From the NCBI RefSeq assembly GCF_003369915.1, contig NW_022881614.1, forward strand, positions 8,267,001 to 8,331,000: a stretch of 64,000 bases of DNA, given 5' to 3'. This DNA comes from Drosophila miranda. Lineage: Eukaryota; Arthropoda; Insecta; Diptera; Drosophilidae. Within the stretch, counting starts at the first letter, position 1, and every line of letters starts with the position of its first letter. The notes under the pieces are model-generated. The model was given only the letters and a program-made list of their open reading frames with translations. It ran no database searches and was not told the origin of the DNA. Shown here piece by piece: positions 46,401 to 59,266 of the stretch. The position numbers and the translations under genes are program-made.

Positions 46401-49400
46401 GTTCTTTACAGTAGTCGCAGCTTATTTTGAGTTCAGCTGGAGCTCGTTCTCCGTCCTCGACGACTAATTAACTCAACTGCAACTCCACTTGAGACCGGAC
46501 GGAGGAACAGACCCAGTCCCAGACACAGACAACCCTGTTGGCATTGGGTAAACAAACAAAAGTAAGATAGTTGGAATTTTTGATCGTATTCTATGATTAG
46601 CCCGCGGAGGTCGCCGCCCCACGCCAGCCCACCCCACCCATTCGTTTGAGAGGCGTTTCTATTGTGACATAAGTGGCAGCAGAAGCGGCTGACCAGAAAT
46701 ATTCATGTCGTGAATATTTAAAGACTTTACGTCAACATAGCCATGACCACCTTACTACACTCGCCGGCGGAGGATCCCGGCGCTAAATGCATGACGTCCG
46801 CCTCTGGCCGCTGGCCAAGAGTTGCACACCGTCCCCACCCCTCCGCTCCTCGGCCAATGGAAGTGCCAGAATCCGTGTGATTATCTCATAAAAGTTCTGT
46901 AATTTCGTAGATCGAATCAACATCATCGGCGTGGTGTATGGCAGTTCCATGGCAGCCGCTTCCGGTGGCTCAACTGCGGCATCGTTTAATTAAAGTACCC
47001 CGCACCACGCACCGCGCACCTCCACAGACACCACACTTTCAACGCAGAGACAGCGACAGCGACAGCGACAGCACACAAAAAATATGTACAGAATGTTGTC
47101 TCGTATTGTATACACATATGTATATGAAAACGCTGGCCGGCTGGCTTCCTTTTGTAAAGATGTTGCACACACTCCCAGAGGGTAGCATCATGTTGAGCAG
47201 ATCTTAGCATAGTTTTTTCTCTTTTTATACCCGATACTCAAAATGAGTATTGGGGTATATTAGATTTGTGGTAAAAGTGGATGTGTGTAACGTCCAGAAG
47301 GAATCGTTTCCGACCCCATAAAGTATATATATTCTTGATCAGCATCAATAGCCGAGTCGATTGAGCCCTGTCTGTCTGTCCGTCTGTCCGTCCGTCCGTC
47401 CGTCCGTCCGTCTGTCCGTCCCCTTCAGCGCCTAGTGCTCAAAGGCTATAAGAGCTAGAGCAAAGATGTTTTGGATCCAGACTTCTGTGATATGTCACTG
47501 CTACAAAAATATTTCAAAACTTCGCCCCGCCCACTTCCGCCCCCACAAAGGACGAAAATCTGTGGCATCCACATTTTTAAAGATACGATAAAACCAAAAA
47601 CGCAGAGTCGTAGAGAATGACTATATGTTCTAGAGTGTAAAATCTCAACCAGATCGTATAATTATTATAGCCAGAATCAAGAAAACAATTTCATTCTTTC
47701 TCGCTCTGTCTCTCTCTAACACACAGGTTTCATGGTCGGTTTTGCCGATTGCAAAAAAATAAGAGTTCAAGGATCTCAGAACCTATAAGAGCCAGAGCAA
47801 CCAAATTTGGTATCCACACTCCTGTGATATCGGACCTTGACCGTTTCGTGTCCAAATTTCGTCGTGTCGTTCAATATTAGCGGCGGCTGCCGGAGGAGAG
47901 CCATACTGACTAAGTATCGGGTGTAACTGTAGAGTTGCGGTGTCCGCAGCAACTCACAACGTTCCCCCTCGTTGTTTTTCGTTTTCTAGTCTTCGCTACA
48001 GATCTTTCCCGCATGAAATATTGAACAAAAATGTCACTGAATGGCGTGTTCTCCTATCATACGATCCCGATGTTGGCCATGATAGTATTGGGTGAGGGAT
48101 ATGGCCTTTAGATCCTATAGGAGAACTAGTCTAGGAGTTTTCTTTTGTAGAATTGTGGATAATACTATACAACACAGAATACTATATATGTAAGAAATCT
48201 TCTCTAAACTACATATTAAACTCCAATACATCATTGGAAACTCGATTTATCTCTATAACTGTTAGGTTATATAAACATCGCTTCGATCAAGTCAACATTT
48301 CTTGCATTTTTTCGCCGTCTTCTTCGATGGCGCGCGACTTATGGTCCCAGCGTCATGCATAGAAATCAAAATTGTATGTAAAATAATAAAAAAAAAAACT
48401 TTATGGGTGTGCCGGGAGGGAGGGGTCTCTTTATCGTTGTCTCTTCATTGTCAACGGATTCTCCTTTCTCTCGTACTATCTCTCTCTCTCTGGGGTTTCC
48501 CTCTCACTCACACTCTGTGTGTGTGTGGTAGCTTGAGAGAGGGAGAGACTCTTTCATACTTTAACACCCGCTCTGGCAAATTGCAGTTGAACTTCCCAGC
48601 GCCCTGCACAGCCCTATACCCTATACACACACGGATATTATTTATTTATAAACAAAAGAATTATCGCCACTTATGAGGCCAAGTCTTTTCAATGCAAATA
48701 AATAACATATGCTGCTGGTAGGGTATCGAATACTTCGGCCACATCTGGCCTTAACGAAGTTTACTCGCTTTGCCCTGCTTTGGTAGCGGCAAGGGAGGGA
48801 AACCCTTCAAAGATGCACTCGACTTGCCGGCCGTCGCCCCAGAAAAATGCATGTAAAAGTTGTTTTGTTCAGCTCCGCTCCGCATCGCGTCGCACCTCTC
48901 GAGCTTGGTTTTTTTCTTCATTTTTTTTCTTTTGGGCCTGGTGAAAAGTTTTCTTCTTTGCCGAGTGCCCCATGCCATGCCACAGCTATGCCCCCGGAAT
49001 ATTAGTACTTGTTGTGTGTTGGTGTGGGTTTGGGGGCTGGGGCTTTATGGATATAAATGCCATGGAATAAAACGTTTATTCAGCGGAATATGTACTTTAT
49101 TTCTGGAATTTGTGCTGGAGCTTTACTAAAAATTCTATGAAGGGAATTTCCAGAGTTTAAAGAAATTTATTAATATTCTGTACAGCACTAAATGTGGCGC
49201 AGATTCTCACTGTTTCTCTACGCATAAATCACCATTTAGTGGATCACCTTTTCTTGCATTGGCATCTCCAAAGAATGGATTAGTCATTGCTCCCTGTTCG
49301 GGTTCCCATTTGGGTTCGTTTCTTTCTTCAACAGCCACCAAATACCGTTCCATTATAATAATCTGTCGAAGATCTATGTATGTGTGTGTGTAGTCAGAAG

Positions 49401-50765
49401 CTTCTTCCACCAGAAATCGTAGAGCAGGCGAAAGCTCGACTCGAAAGTGTCAAAGCTCCTACTTCACTTTCCATTCCGCAAAGAAAGCGTAGCCAAGAGC
49501 GCAGACCGAAGAGCGGGGGGAAAGGGCAAGAAATCACTTAAACTTTCAGTGGAATTCAATTGGATTGGAGAAGCGGACAAAGATTACGAAATGCAGTCGG
49601 CTGGAGGGGAATGGGGATTGGGATGGGGATAGGGGATCCATAAGTAGCCCGTGAAATGAAAATCGCAGCAACGCAACAAATAAACAATGAACCCTAAAAG
49701 TGTCTGTTCATTGACCTTACACCAGACAGACGAAACATCCTCATCATGTCATCATCGACAGCACAGCGGGACGGGGTCTAATCATAGCCCATGCTTGTGG
49801 CAGGGGCAGGGGCTCGGCGTTTATCATAGAGATAGCAGACTCGAATCGACTCTCCTCCCACTGCAATTTATGGCTGAGATATAGAAACTATGTTGTTTGC
49901 CGTTAAGCTTTTGTATCGAAAGCGAATGTGAATGTGAGTATATGAATATTCAGACACCTGAGGCCCAAAGTGCTGCACAAATTTGGCAAAAGCAAGTTTC
50001 TGCGGTTGCCTCTGTTGTGGCCGAAAACCACACAGACATGGAAAGCGCGTAACCAGCCAGCCAGCCAGCCAGCCAGCCAGAGCCAGCGCCAGAGCTAGAG
50101 CCAACCACGCGAGCGAATGAATAAAGTTTAATTTAATTTTCGTCTCTTTTCCTTTTCGCTCTTTTTGCAACACTCGACTGTGAGTGTGAGTGCTTTACTG
50201 AGTGTGTGTCGGGGTCGGTGTGAATGGGGATTCCACGAAAGGCAGTCGAATCAAACGCAATCAAATCATACGTTATAAAAGCTAGCTGCTACCACTGGCC
50301 ATTTATAATTGCTACATGTACCCTGACTGGGCAGGAGGGTGCCAAAGATGCGGCTCTCGATCGAAATAAAATGCCAAAAACTGCCATCGAACTGCGTAAA
50401 CCCGAAGCTACCCTTTCTTTGTTGTACAGTATTTTCCACTTGAATCGTAGACATTCATTCATGCCATGGGACCGTTTGCTGCCCACTCCATATGAACACT
50501 TTCCCGACCAGACCTCAAGATAATTACCATTTGTAGTCAGCGTGTAACCTGTTATCCATCATCGAAAATCGTTAGCTATCGCCGTGCCTAATTATCCACC
50601 TCTGCGGCGTTACTTGCGAATCTCGTAATCACCCTAAATATCAGGGCATTTCATGTGTGTGTGTGCGTGGAGTTCAGCGACACCACTTGATAAGAAACAA
50701 TTTACCAGAACAAATATTTAATTAAACAATGATGTTGATGCTTTGTCTTTTTGCAACAACCGCAG
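46401..50765 (+). other. Src42A intron 1, 3' part
   Basis: Runs from the copia target site to the exon 2 acceptor. Apart from a DINE-1-like element (47226-47973) and simple repeats, including CGACAG-type (about 47041-47075) and CCAG-type (50056-50081), no coding frame or RNA gene was recognised. Confidence 0.6.
47226..47973 (+). mobile_element. DINE-1/INE-1-like helitron-related element
   Basis: Begins TATACCCGATACTCAAAATG. It contains the characteristic CGTTTCCGACCCCATAAAG and TATATATTCTTGATCAGCAT blocks, a TGTC/CCGTC microsatellite (47365-47415), and ends CCGCAGCAACTCACAACG then TTCCCCCTCGTT. It matches copies at 58619-59193 (reverse) and 61138-62240. Non-coding. Confidence 0.8.
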
Positions 50766-50860
50766 GGCGACTGGTGGCTGGCGCGCAGCAAGAAGACCCG
50801 ATCGGAGGGCTACATACCGTCGAACTATGTGGCCAAGCTGAAATCCATCGAAGCAGAACC
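50766..50860 (+). CDS. Src42A: Src42A second coding exon (SH3 C-terminal half)
   Basis: Preceded by ...TTGCAACAACCGCAG and followed by GTAAGT. It starts in phase 0, encodes [20 protein letters not shown] and then [12 protein letters not shown], and ends two bases into a codon. This completes the SH3 fold begun in exon 1 (the [10 protein letters not shown] signature). Only one copy exists, so the duplication to the left did not include it. The SH2 and kinase exons are not in the window and must lie to the right. The sequence looks intact. Confidence 0.93.
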
Positions 50861-53800
50861 GTAAGTGCTCATTGAATTGCGTATTTTTGTATTTAGCCAT
50901 TAAGTAACCCGAAAATTTGATGGAAGGCCATCGATTAAGCACTGGAGGTGTTCAAACGATGGTAGGACCAATCCAGAAGCGGATAGAGTCAGAATCATTG
51001 GGCAGTTAGTCCTGGTGGACATGATTTTTATTCGGAATTTCCCAGCAAGGACTTTCTTTTGATTGGACGATGAAAGGAAGTTTAAATTTCAAGTTTTAAA
51101 TCAAAGAATTTTTGTGTTAGAGACTGCAGGCCATATATGTATTCTCTAGTATGTAGTTTATGCCGCTACATTTCAAGATCACTGTAGTCTCTAAAGATAC
51201 AGTTAACAGAGGCAAAATGCTAAATTAGTGTAGTTACCCATCTCCCAGTACTATCAGTCGAAGAGCTGTGCCAAAACGTGCTTCTCCATCACGCACGGCT
51301 GATTAGATCTTCCAAATTGTTATCTCAGATTATGACAATCGATAATATTTGCTGCTGTGCTACCAACTGGTTTAACTGTCTTAGCCTGAAGTTTAGTGGA
51401 GTGCGACCATTAAAATCAAAAACGATTTATTTTACATGTATTTTATTATTATTAAAAATAAGAAAGTGGTAAAAAATATAAGTAAAATACTTTACACTTA
51501 TTTAAAGCGTTTCTTAAAGAAAAATAAATAAAGCCATTCCCAGTCAACTGGTTCTTTACGACCATTACGAGCATGACCTAGTCCCTGACTCTCAGGTGCC
51601 ATTATTTGTACACATTTTTTATGTTATATATATACATATGTTGAGAAAATACAAACAGTTTGACCTTATGCCAAAATATCGTGCTTTTGACCCACAGTGC
51701 AGACTCTTAAGTTCTACACTAATTTTACATACATGCTACACGAAAATGTACTCCCATTTTACATACATGCCCAAAAGTATGCTTCACTTTCTGGCAAAAC
51801 TAGCAGCAGCATCTACCGGTAAACGTTGCGTAGATGTGGGCTGAATGTGGGATTGTCGGAGGCATGTTACGGAAACTCGCTGTCTCTCTCTCTCTCTCTA
51901 AGTGACATGTGCCCCGCCGTTGTCATGCTGCATTGCCCCTTAGCAAGAAAGAGCATTTAAAATAATTCGATTATTTAATTCAAAATTAAGCGCAGACTAC
52001 ATTGGCCCGGTTTAACTTTTCATATACAAAAATATGATTTATTTAACTGTATGTAACTGTATTTAACTGGAATCTGTATGTAAAGCCTTGGTCTTTGCAT
52101 ATATGGGTTGTAGATGTGTTGGTGAATAAATAAATATGCATACAGGCATACATGATTGATTTGCCTTTCATTATGTTTGGCTGCAGTTTGTTTTGTCCAT
52201 TGCTATGTTGCTGGGGCAACACCTTTCAAATGTTTCGTGTGCCACATGCATGTTCATAAATACATACATATATTTACCTATAGCCGCCTCCCACGTCCCT
52301 TTAAAAACGAGTATGTATTTGTGAAATTTCAATGATGGAATTTCTTTTGTACCAAAAACTATGTCGCCTCAATATGCACATTTTGTGTCGAAGGTTCATT
52401 GACTCGTGCATGCATTCATTTAGATTTAGATACTTTGGATACAAATATAGGATGTAGGTCACTCCTGCTGTTCCTTTCTGTGGCATTCTAATTTCTCTAT
52501 CCTCTTCAGGTGATATTTTGATTTGGAATTTAAATCACGATAATTAGTGGGCCGCGAGCCTCGTTTAACATACTGATTTGTTCGATGCCGACTCTCTGAC
52601 GTTAGAGCCAGCCCTTGCCACAAGCAATTAACATCGCGCTTTTTACGATCAGCCTCAGGGGCGGCTTACCGTACACAAACACACGATAATATGATAGCTA
52701 CACAGTTACATCTGATCGATGTGCTCATGGGCTATCATTGTTGTGATATTGGCTTACAATCACACGTGATGTCGAATTACGCTGCTGTTTGGCTTGGAAT
52801 ATATATATTTAATTATGGTTTGCTGCTTAGACAAATGTTCTGTTTTATTTTCCGCGGCTAATGAACAATTAAGCTCCGCTTTCAGATCTGAGTCTGAAGC
52901 AGGGCGGTGCGGTGCGGGGCGGGGCGGGGCGCTTGAGTGGCTCTAAGTCAGTGTCAAGTGCTTTAAACTTGACCCAATTCCGAGACAAGACTCTTAATGG
53001 CAGTCTAGGAAGTGTCTTGGGGCCACGATTTCGATTTCTTGGCGGCACACCAAGAAGCGGTCTGCCCAAAGCTCCGAAATGCCAGAGAAATGCATTCCAC
53101 ATTATCGAATTGAAACTTAATGGAACAAAATATTCCGAAAAATGAAAAGAAAACAAACGGACGGACGGACGGACGGCTGCATAAATTAAAAGAGTGGAGT
53201 CGGGGTCTGGGTCTGGAGCTGCGCTTTGGGGCGTAGGGAAAAGTTAAAAAACCGGTAAATCGAACGAAAATAAAAATAAATATCATTGATTAAATTTATC
53301 TTGTCGTGGTCTCGATTCGTAACTGTAAATGTATAGCACTCGAGAAGTTTCGATCCCCTTACAGATCGAGAGAGAGAGAGAGAGCTTTCAGCGTCCATGG
53401 AGGCTCGGTTTGGCCATTCCACAGGTGCATAAAAATGCATTTCATGTACAGGTTCCTAATGCCAACCGCCGCACTAGTGCGGTTTCAAGGCCATCAGGGG
53501 CGTTGAGGCTGGGGCGGCCCTACCCCGGCAAATGCTGGTATTATTTTAACCCAAATTGTGGCCAATTGTTATCCGTTTGCCTTGGACTCGCTCTCCAAGC
53601 CCAGTGTGCATAAATCAGTATTTACCCAGAGACCGAGTAGGCAGTCGCCAGTAACCATCAGTAACCATCGATTGGAGTCGTGGAGCCGTGGAGCCGCTTA
53701 GCCGTGGAACAGTAATCAGCTCTCGTGTAATTTCTTGTATTTATTTGCACTGCAATAAATACTGTGCCGCTCATTTAACTGTGCTTTCTTCTTTCTTTCT

Positions 53801-54236
53801 TCGCCTTAAGGATACTTACATTTACCCGCTCGTTCACAATTTTTGTATTTTTCTGAGAAGCCCCCTTCGATTGTCGTCAGAGTTTTTTCGGTTTTCTGAT
53901 TTGGTTTTCGTTTTCTGTTGGTCATTGCACAACTCTTAAGCGCATTTTGTCGGGGGGAGGGGGGTTATGCATTCTGTGTGGACACCGATACAGTGCGTAT
54001 CAAAGTTACATAGTATGAGGATGTTAAAGAAATTATACAAGGTGGTCCATTTCATACTCTTAAATTAGACACAACGAAGCTTGCAAAATGCGCCGAAGAG
54101 AGAGCGCTTTGCGGGAATGCACCACCACCATTGTATGATTTCATCTGCAAGACACCAGAGAGTGCCATCTCGTGCCATCAGCCATCTCTTTCTGCCCTGC
54201 AGGCTTTATGTGCTCGAGAGAGCATTGCTGTGAGCA

Positions 54237-54703
54237 TGATGCAATTATACAAGGTGGTCTCGTCGGCAAAAGTTAGTCCCTTAACGTATGCTAGCAATAA
54301 GTGCGAGTGAAGGGCACATAGTATAGTGAGTGTGAGTGAGACGGTATATGTTGATGTTGATTAACCCTTAACAGGCCCGTGGGTTTTAAAATTTTAAAAT
54401 AAAATGATTTTACTGATATTTTAATATTTAAATTTTATGCAGCCATTAATAATTTTTCTTCAACATTTTTAGCTATATTAAAATGTTCTTTTACATAATA
54501 TATAAAGATTACTTCTAATTCTGTGGTATTTTTTTTATATGCTTTTTATAATTTTGTTGTTGTCGGGACATAAGGGTTAAGAATATATCAAAAAATTCGT
54601 CCGTGAACAACCTTCATCATCAACAAGCAAGCATGCACTGACGATAAGGAACAACACGAACGAACTTCGGCTCCCGACGAGACCACCTTGTATAATTGCA
54701 TCA
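54237..54703. mobile_element. MITE with perfect 30-bp terminal inverted repeats
   Basis: The arms 54237-54266 and 54674-54703 are exact reverse complements containing ATTATACAAGGTGGTCTCG. A third partial match (AATTATACAAGGTGGTC) lies at 54031-54047, about 200 bp to the left. No transposase frame. The family was not identified; the true end may be the TA in the palindromic ATTATA. Confidence 0.7.
54365..54576. mobile_element. TTAA-flanked piggyBac-type MITE, nested
   Basis: TTAA at 54361-54364 and 54577-54580 flanks a 212-bp AT-rich element whose ends read CCCTTAACAGGCCCG and, in reverse complement, CCCTTATGTCCCGAC. TTAA target duplication and CCCT ends are typical of piggyBac-derived MITEs. 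It lies inside the larger MITE. Confidence 0.65.
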
Positions 54704-57230
54704 TGGCTGTGAGTCGCGTCTACGCTCACTGCGCGCACCAAAAAATGAGCAGCGAAAGAGAATAAACGCGTATAAGCAAAAGAGCGCTGTTTCAATTCTT
54801 TCTATCCTCCCGCATTTCCTTTCGATCAATTGTTAATTATTTTGCTGCCCAGAAGGAGTTTCGAACACCAGTTTCGAAACGCACTGTCCACTGCGATTTG
54901 TTAATCGACAACTTCCGCATTGTCAGGCGATCGAACCGAAAGAAAACTTTCCTATGCATAAATGCATATTTATGGGATATTCGATTGCCAAGCGGGCAAC
55001 TTTTCCACGGACCGGCGGCCAATCACCTCCAGAGCAGGGCCTCTGCTCTGTGTCTCTGCAGCTCCGAAAGTAGGTCATTGGACAGAAGGGATGGGATGGT
55101 GACTGCAATGACGGCAATGAGTGTCGATGGCGACGATGGCTCATCGTTTACGGGGAATTCGCTCGAGACGAGGTTAATTCGAGTGAATTTTTAATGCTGT
55201 CGGAGAGGGGAAATACCCTGGACAGATGTTTACTTCCGCCGGGGCAGAGCTGTGGGAAAAATGCGTATGAATGCGGCTTAATGCAAACTATTTTCCAATG
55301 TGCTAAGCGTTTAGGCCGTAAATTCACTATTGGCCATTATCTGGCCACATAAATCGCCAATAATATGCACTGATGTCCCACTGTACCGTCAATGTACGGT
55401 CAATGAGCCAGCCGTCTCCGGCCGACATAGACGAGAGAGAGCCAGAGATTGTGCGACCAGCATTCACAACCAAATCGGAAGTTCTCGGGGCTCGTTGAAC
55501 CAGAAAACTGTTCAATAATAATAAACACCATCGGTAGATTCATAATTCCCGGAGCAGAGCCACCCAGAAACCCAATCCAACAGCCACTTGTTTTACTTTT
55601 TGCTCGCAAATAGAATCGAGTCGCACAAATTGGCAAAAACAAATTAGCAGGCGTCGGGCGTTTCAATTGAAAGGCAAAACTCTGCCGATTGCAGGCTTAA
55701 ATCGAAATTAAAATTTATAGTGGAACAATTGTGATTGTTTGATGCTACTCTGGGCGAATGATTATTTTCCTTTCTGTTTCTGTTTCGGTTTGTTTTTGTT
55801 TGTGTTTCTGTTTGCAGTTGTTGTGCGCCTAAGCCTCATCTTCCGGCACGGAAGACGACACCAGACGCCGGCCGTCCGATTCGATCCGATCGTTATTGTC
55901 GCAGCGAAATTGATCGCCGTTTGAGCCCAGTTTGGGTTTTGATTCTGTTTCGATTTTGGCGAATTTCAATGTCAGTGGCACTAATTCATTGTGTGCATAT
56001 TGATTCGCCTGATCCAATCGATGTATCGAGAGATGCTCATGCTCAAGCTCCCCCGCATTGCGATTCACATACAATGAATATTTAATACATAATACGAATA
56101 ATATTAGCCACTTATGATGTTGGAAAATACTTTAGTTTCGTGTGAAAGATAGTTCCGATGATTATGGAAGGCTTAACAGATCCAAATAGAGCAAATCTTT
56201 TATCAGACAACCATTTCGACCGATTTTCATGGGCTGTGGACTGGCACAAATCCGGAAAATGGTCAAAATAAATTCCATTTAACAAAAATCCATTCATTCG
56301 TGTACTTTATATATATTTTGGCTTCCTTTGATGGCTCTGTCTGTTGTTGTTGGGTTGCAATTGTTGTTGAACATGACACCAGAAAATGCCATTGAACCCG
56401 TCAACAAAGTGAGGAGGAGAGGGCGAAGGAGGAGGAGGGTTAGCGAATTGTTATACTGGGCCACATGCATACGATACTCGTCTCGCGGCTGCGTGTCAGA
56501 CTTTTTCATAAAATAAACCATTTTCTATATGCATGAAGTGCGGACTTAATTCGGCGTTTCTTTTTTCGATTCATGTGACGTGTGACGTACGGAGTAGCCC
56601 TCGATTATGTGGCATGTTAAACAATGCTCAATAGAAGACAATTGTTTAAACAATTTGTCAGAGCAGCAGCAGCAGAAGGTACGGTGCCCGGGCAATGCTC
56701 TTGGGGAAGGTCGCTCGAGCGGTACTTTAAAAAACAGTTTCAAATATTGAAACAGTCATATCCCAATAGCGATAGCGACAGCAATTAACAGAACGGGATT
56801 TGTGTTTGTATTTGCCCAAAATCGCACAGGAAATAGCCGCCTAATCGAGCGGTAATTATCTGATCTGATTTGTTCCGATCTGAGTGCTAATTTATGCACT
56901 TCTAATGCACTGAATCTGAATCTCAATCAGGTTATGCAGCTGGTTTTGGCAAAGAGTGCGTGTCGAAAGAGAATGATAGAAGAGAGGGCGAGAGAGAGCA
57001 CACCGAAATAATGAGGGATTTCTGCCTAGGCGACGACCACTACGTTCTGTAGGAGAGAGCGAGCGCGAGAGAGGAAGGCCTGGCTAGAGATGGCACCACT
57101 CTCATTTTCTCGTGGCATGTGTGAGCGTGATCGATAGACTCCTCGTTTTCGATTTCTGTGACCTTTAACTCAATTCTAGTCCTGGAAATATTTGTTCTGT
57201 TGTAAAATATTTGTGAAATTCCGATTAGCG

Positions 57231-57993
57231 ATGCGTCGCAACCGCTACGACAACGACTGCACTGTTTTCAGTCCGCAGGGAAGGATCTTCCAGGTGGAGT
57301 ACGCCATGGAGGCGGTGAAGCAGGGCACGACGGCCACAGTGGGCCTCACCAGCAAGGACTACACGGTGCTGGTGTCCCTCCAGGGGCCAGCGGCCGCGGA
57401 TACGTCGGCCTTGCCGCAGCGCAAGATCCTGTCCGTGCACCCAAAGCTCGGTCTAGCCTTCGCGGGCCTCGTGCCGGATGCCCAGATCCTCCACAGCCAC
57501 CTGTGCACCCAGTGCCTCACGTACAACCTCTCGTACATCGGGGAGATGCCCGTCGCCCGCCTGATGACCGACCTGGCCATCAAGATGCAGGCCCACACGA
57601 ACCGCAACGAGCGCCGTCCCTTCGGGGCGGGCCACGACAGCCACGGAGCGCACCTCTACCAGGCGATGCCCTCGGCGGCTGTCATCAAGTGCAGGGCCAC
57701 GGCCATCGGGGCCCGCTCCCAGCTGGCTCTCCGCTACCTGGAGCGCCTTTGAGCACTGCTCCAAGGAGGAGTTGATCTGCCACGGCATTCAGGCCATCCG
57801 CGGACCCCTGGCGCAGGAGCAGAACCTCGAGATAAAGCTGGCCCTCGTCGGGGCAGAGCAGGAGTTTAGGATCTGCGATGCGGCAGAGACTCAAAAGTAT
57901 ATCGAGCTGTCGAAGCGCTTGGACCAAGAGGTGTCTAGTGTAGAGGCCTTCACAGAAGAGGAGACCGGAGAGCAGACTTCCAGTGAGACTTAA
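57231..57993 (+). pseudogene. Proteasome alpha-6 (PSMA1) type retrocopy, frameshifted
   Basis: An intronless copy of a 20S proteasome alpha subunit of the alpha-6 class. It starts MRRNRYDNDCTVFSPQGRIF at 57231, with the family's SPQGR-QVEYAMEAVK signature. A ribosome could start in an upstream open stretch, but this ATG matches family starts. Frame 1 stops at 57750-57752 after YLERL. The remainder (EHCSKEELICHGIQAIRG to GEQTSSET, ending 57993) continues one base out of frame, so one extra base or two lost bases near 57745. About five residues also appear missing near 57630 relative to the family (GAGHDSHGAHLYQ). The lack of introns implies retroposition. It may be a testis-type paralog that has decayed. 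Confidence 0.8.
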
Positions 57994-58394
57994 TGTGGCA
58001 GCAACCATTGTTGCCTCTGAGACAGACACAGCCACAGGGACAAACACATACACCTACGACTGCACTTGTATTGCAGTCTTTGCCCCATTAAATATGCTGC
58101 TGCTGATGCTGTTTATGTTGGCCAATGTTTGTGTTTTCTGTTTCGCAATGTTTCTGCACTCATATATAATGCTAGAATTCTATGGTATGCATTCGATTTT
58201 AGAACAAGGACAAGGGGTACCCATCAGACGATATCGCATACGAGTCAAATGCCCGACAAAACGCTCTTTGTATCCGGAAATGATACAAATACGATATTTG
58301 TGTCATTCAGTTTGTATTATTTGTCATCGCTAAAAAGCACGTTCGTTGGTTAAGGACTGACACTCCTTTGTGTATAAGTTACATAAATCATAAG
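57994..58394. other. Retrocopy 3' flank, nothing recognised
   Basis: No gene or repeat recognised between the retrocopy stop and the BEL-type LTR at 58395. No clear poly-A tract marks the end of the retrocopy. Confidence 0.4.
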
Positions 58395-59266
58395 TGTTTG
58401 TACACGGAGCGTTTTCCGCATTAATGTTAATTCACGGATGGGGGTGTGTTAGTTTTTTCTGCAAACGAATCAAAGTCTATACAAGAAAGCGAAAAGTCGA
58501 TCGATCCAGTTGAGTATTAGGGAATAACTATTTATTACAAATCTTAGTGCTTGAGTACTGGGCATAAGAGAGAGAATACAGTGGTGAATTTAGTACAATT
58601 ATGGTGAGAGTAAATACAACGAGGGGGAACGTTGTGAGTTGCTGCGGACACCGCAACTCTACGGTTATACACAAAACTAATATTGAACGACACGACAAAG
58701 AGTGCGTGCAAGAGAGACAGAAAATCAGTCTGAGCGTGACGTCGGGCGGTGCGTAGCCACTGCAAATTGATTTGTTCCTTTCGGCTATAAAAATGATCTG
58801 ATCTGATCCAGATTCAGCAATCTGATAGATATGGTCATTATCTACGATTCTGCGTTTTTGGTTTTCTCATATCTTTAAAATTGTGGATGCCACAGATTTT
58901 CGTCCTTTGTGGGGGCGGAAGTGGGCGGGGCGAAGTTTTGAAATATTTTTGTAGCAGTGACATATCACAGAAGTCTGGGTCCAAAATATCGTTGCTCTAG
59001 CTCTTATAGTCTTTGAGCACTAGGCGCTGAAGGGGACGGACAGACAGACAGGGCTCAATCGACTCGGCTATTGATGCTGATCAAGAATATATATACTTTA
59101 TGGGGTCGGAAACGATTCCTTCTGGACGTTACACACATCCACTTATACCACAAATCTAATATACCCCAATACTCATTTTGAGTATCGGGTATAAAAAGTG
59201 AGCGTAGGCTCTCTATTTTACGAGGGTCATTTGAATACTTGTTCCTTAAAGGAGTTTGACCGAACA
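58395..59266 (-). repeat. 3' LTR of the second BEL family, split by DINE-1
   Basis: Minus strand TGTTCGGTCAAACTCC to ACAAACA. Without the insertion at about 58619-59193 it matches the LTR at 27433-28091. A pyrimidine run on the plus strand (TCCCGGCCCC, from 59267) marks the polypurine tract. Confidence 0.85.
58619..59193 (-). mobile_element. DINE-1/INE-1-like element inserted in a BEL LTR
   Basis: Reverse-complement copy: starts AACGAGGGGGAACGTTGTGA and ends CGGGTATA. The uninterrupted site is visible at 28011-28025 (TAAATACAAAAAGTGAGCG), so the insertion borders fall inside ACAAAAAG. No clear target duplication, as expected of helitron relatives. Confidence 0.82.

Larger units (their letters stand above)
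50861..57230 (+). other. Src42A intron 2, left part
   Basis: No SH2-encoding exon or other gene seen. It contains simple repeats (GA near 53365, ACGG near 53158), two nested MITEs (54237-54703) and otherwise mixed intronic sequence. Confidence 0.5.

Noticed and set aside
47365..47420. CCGTC/TGTC repeats as an independent satellite
   Set aside because: This microsatellite is an internal part of the DINE-1-like element and recurs at the same place in the other copies.
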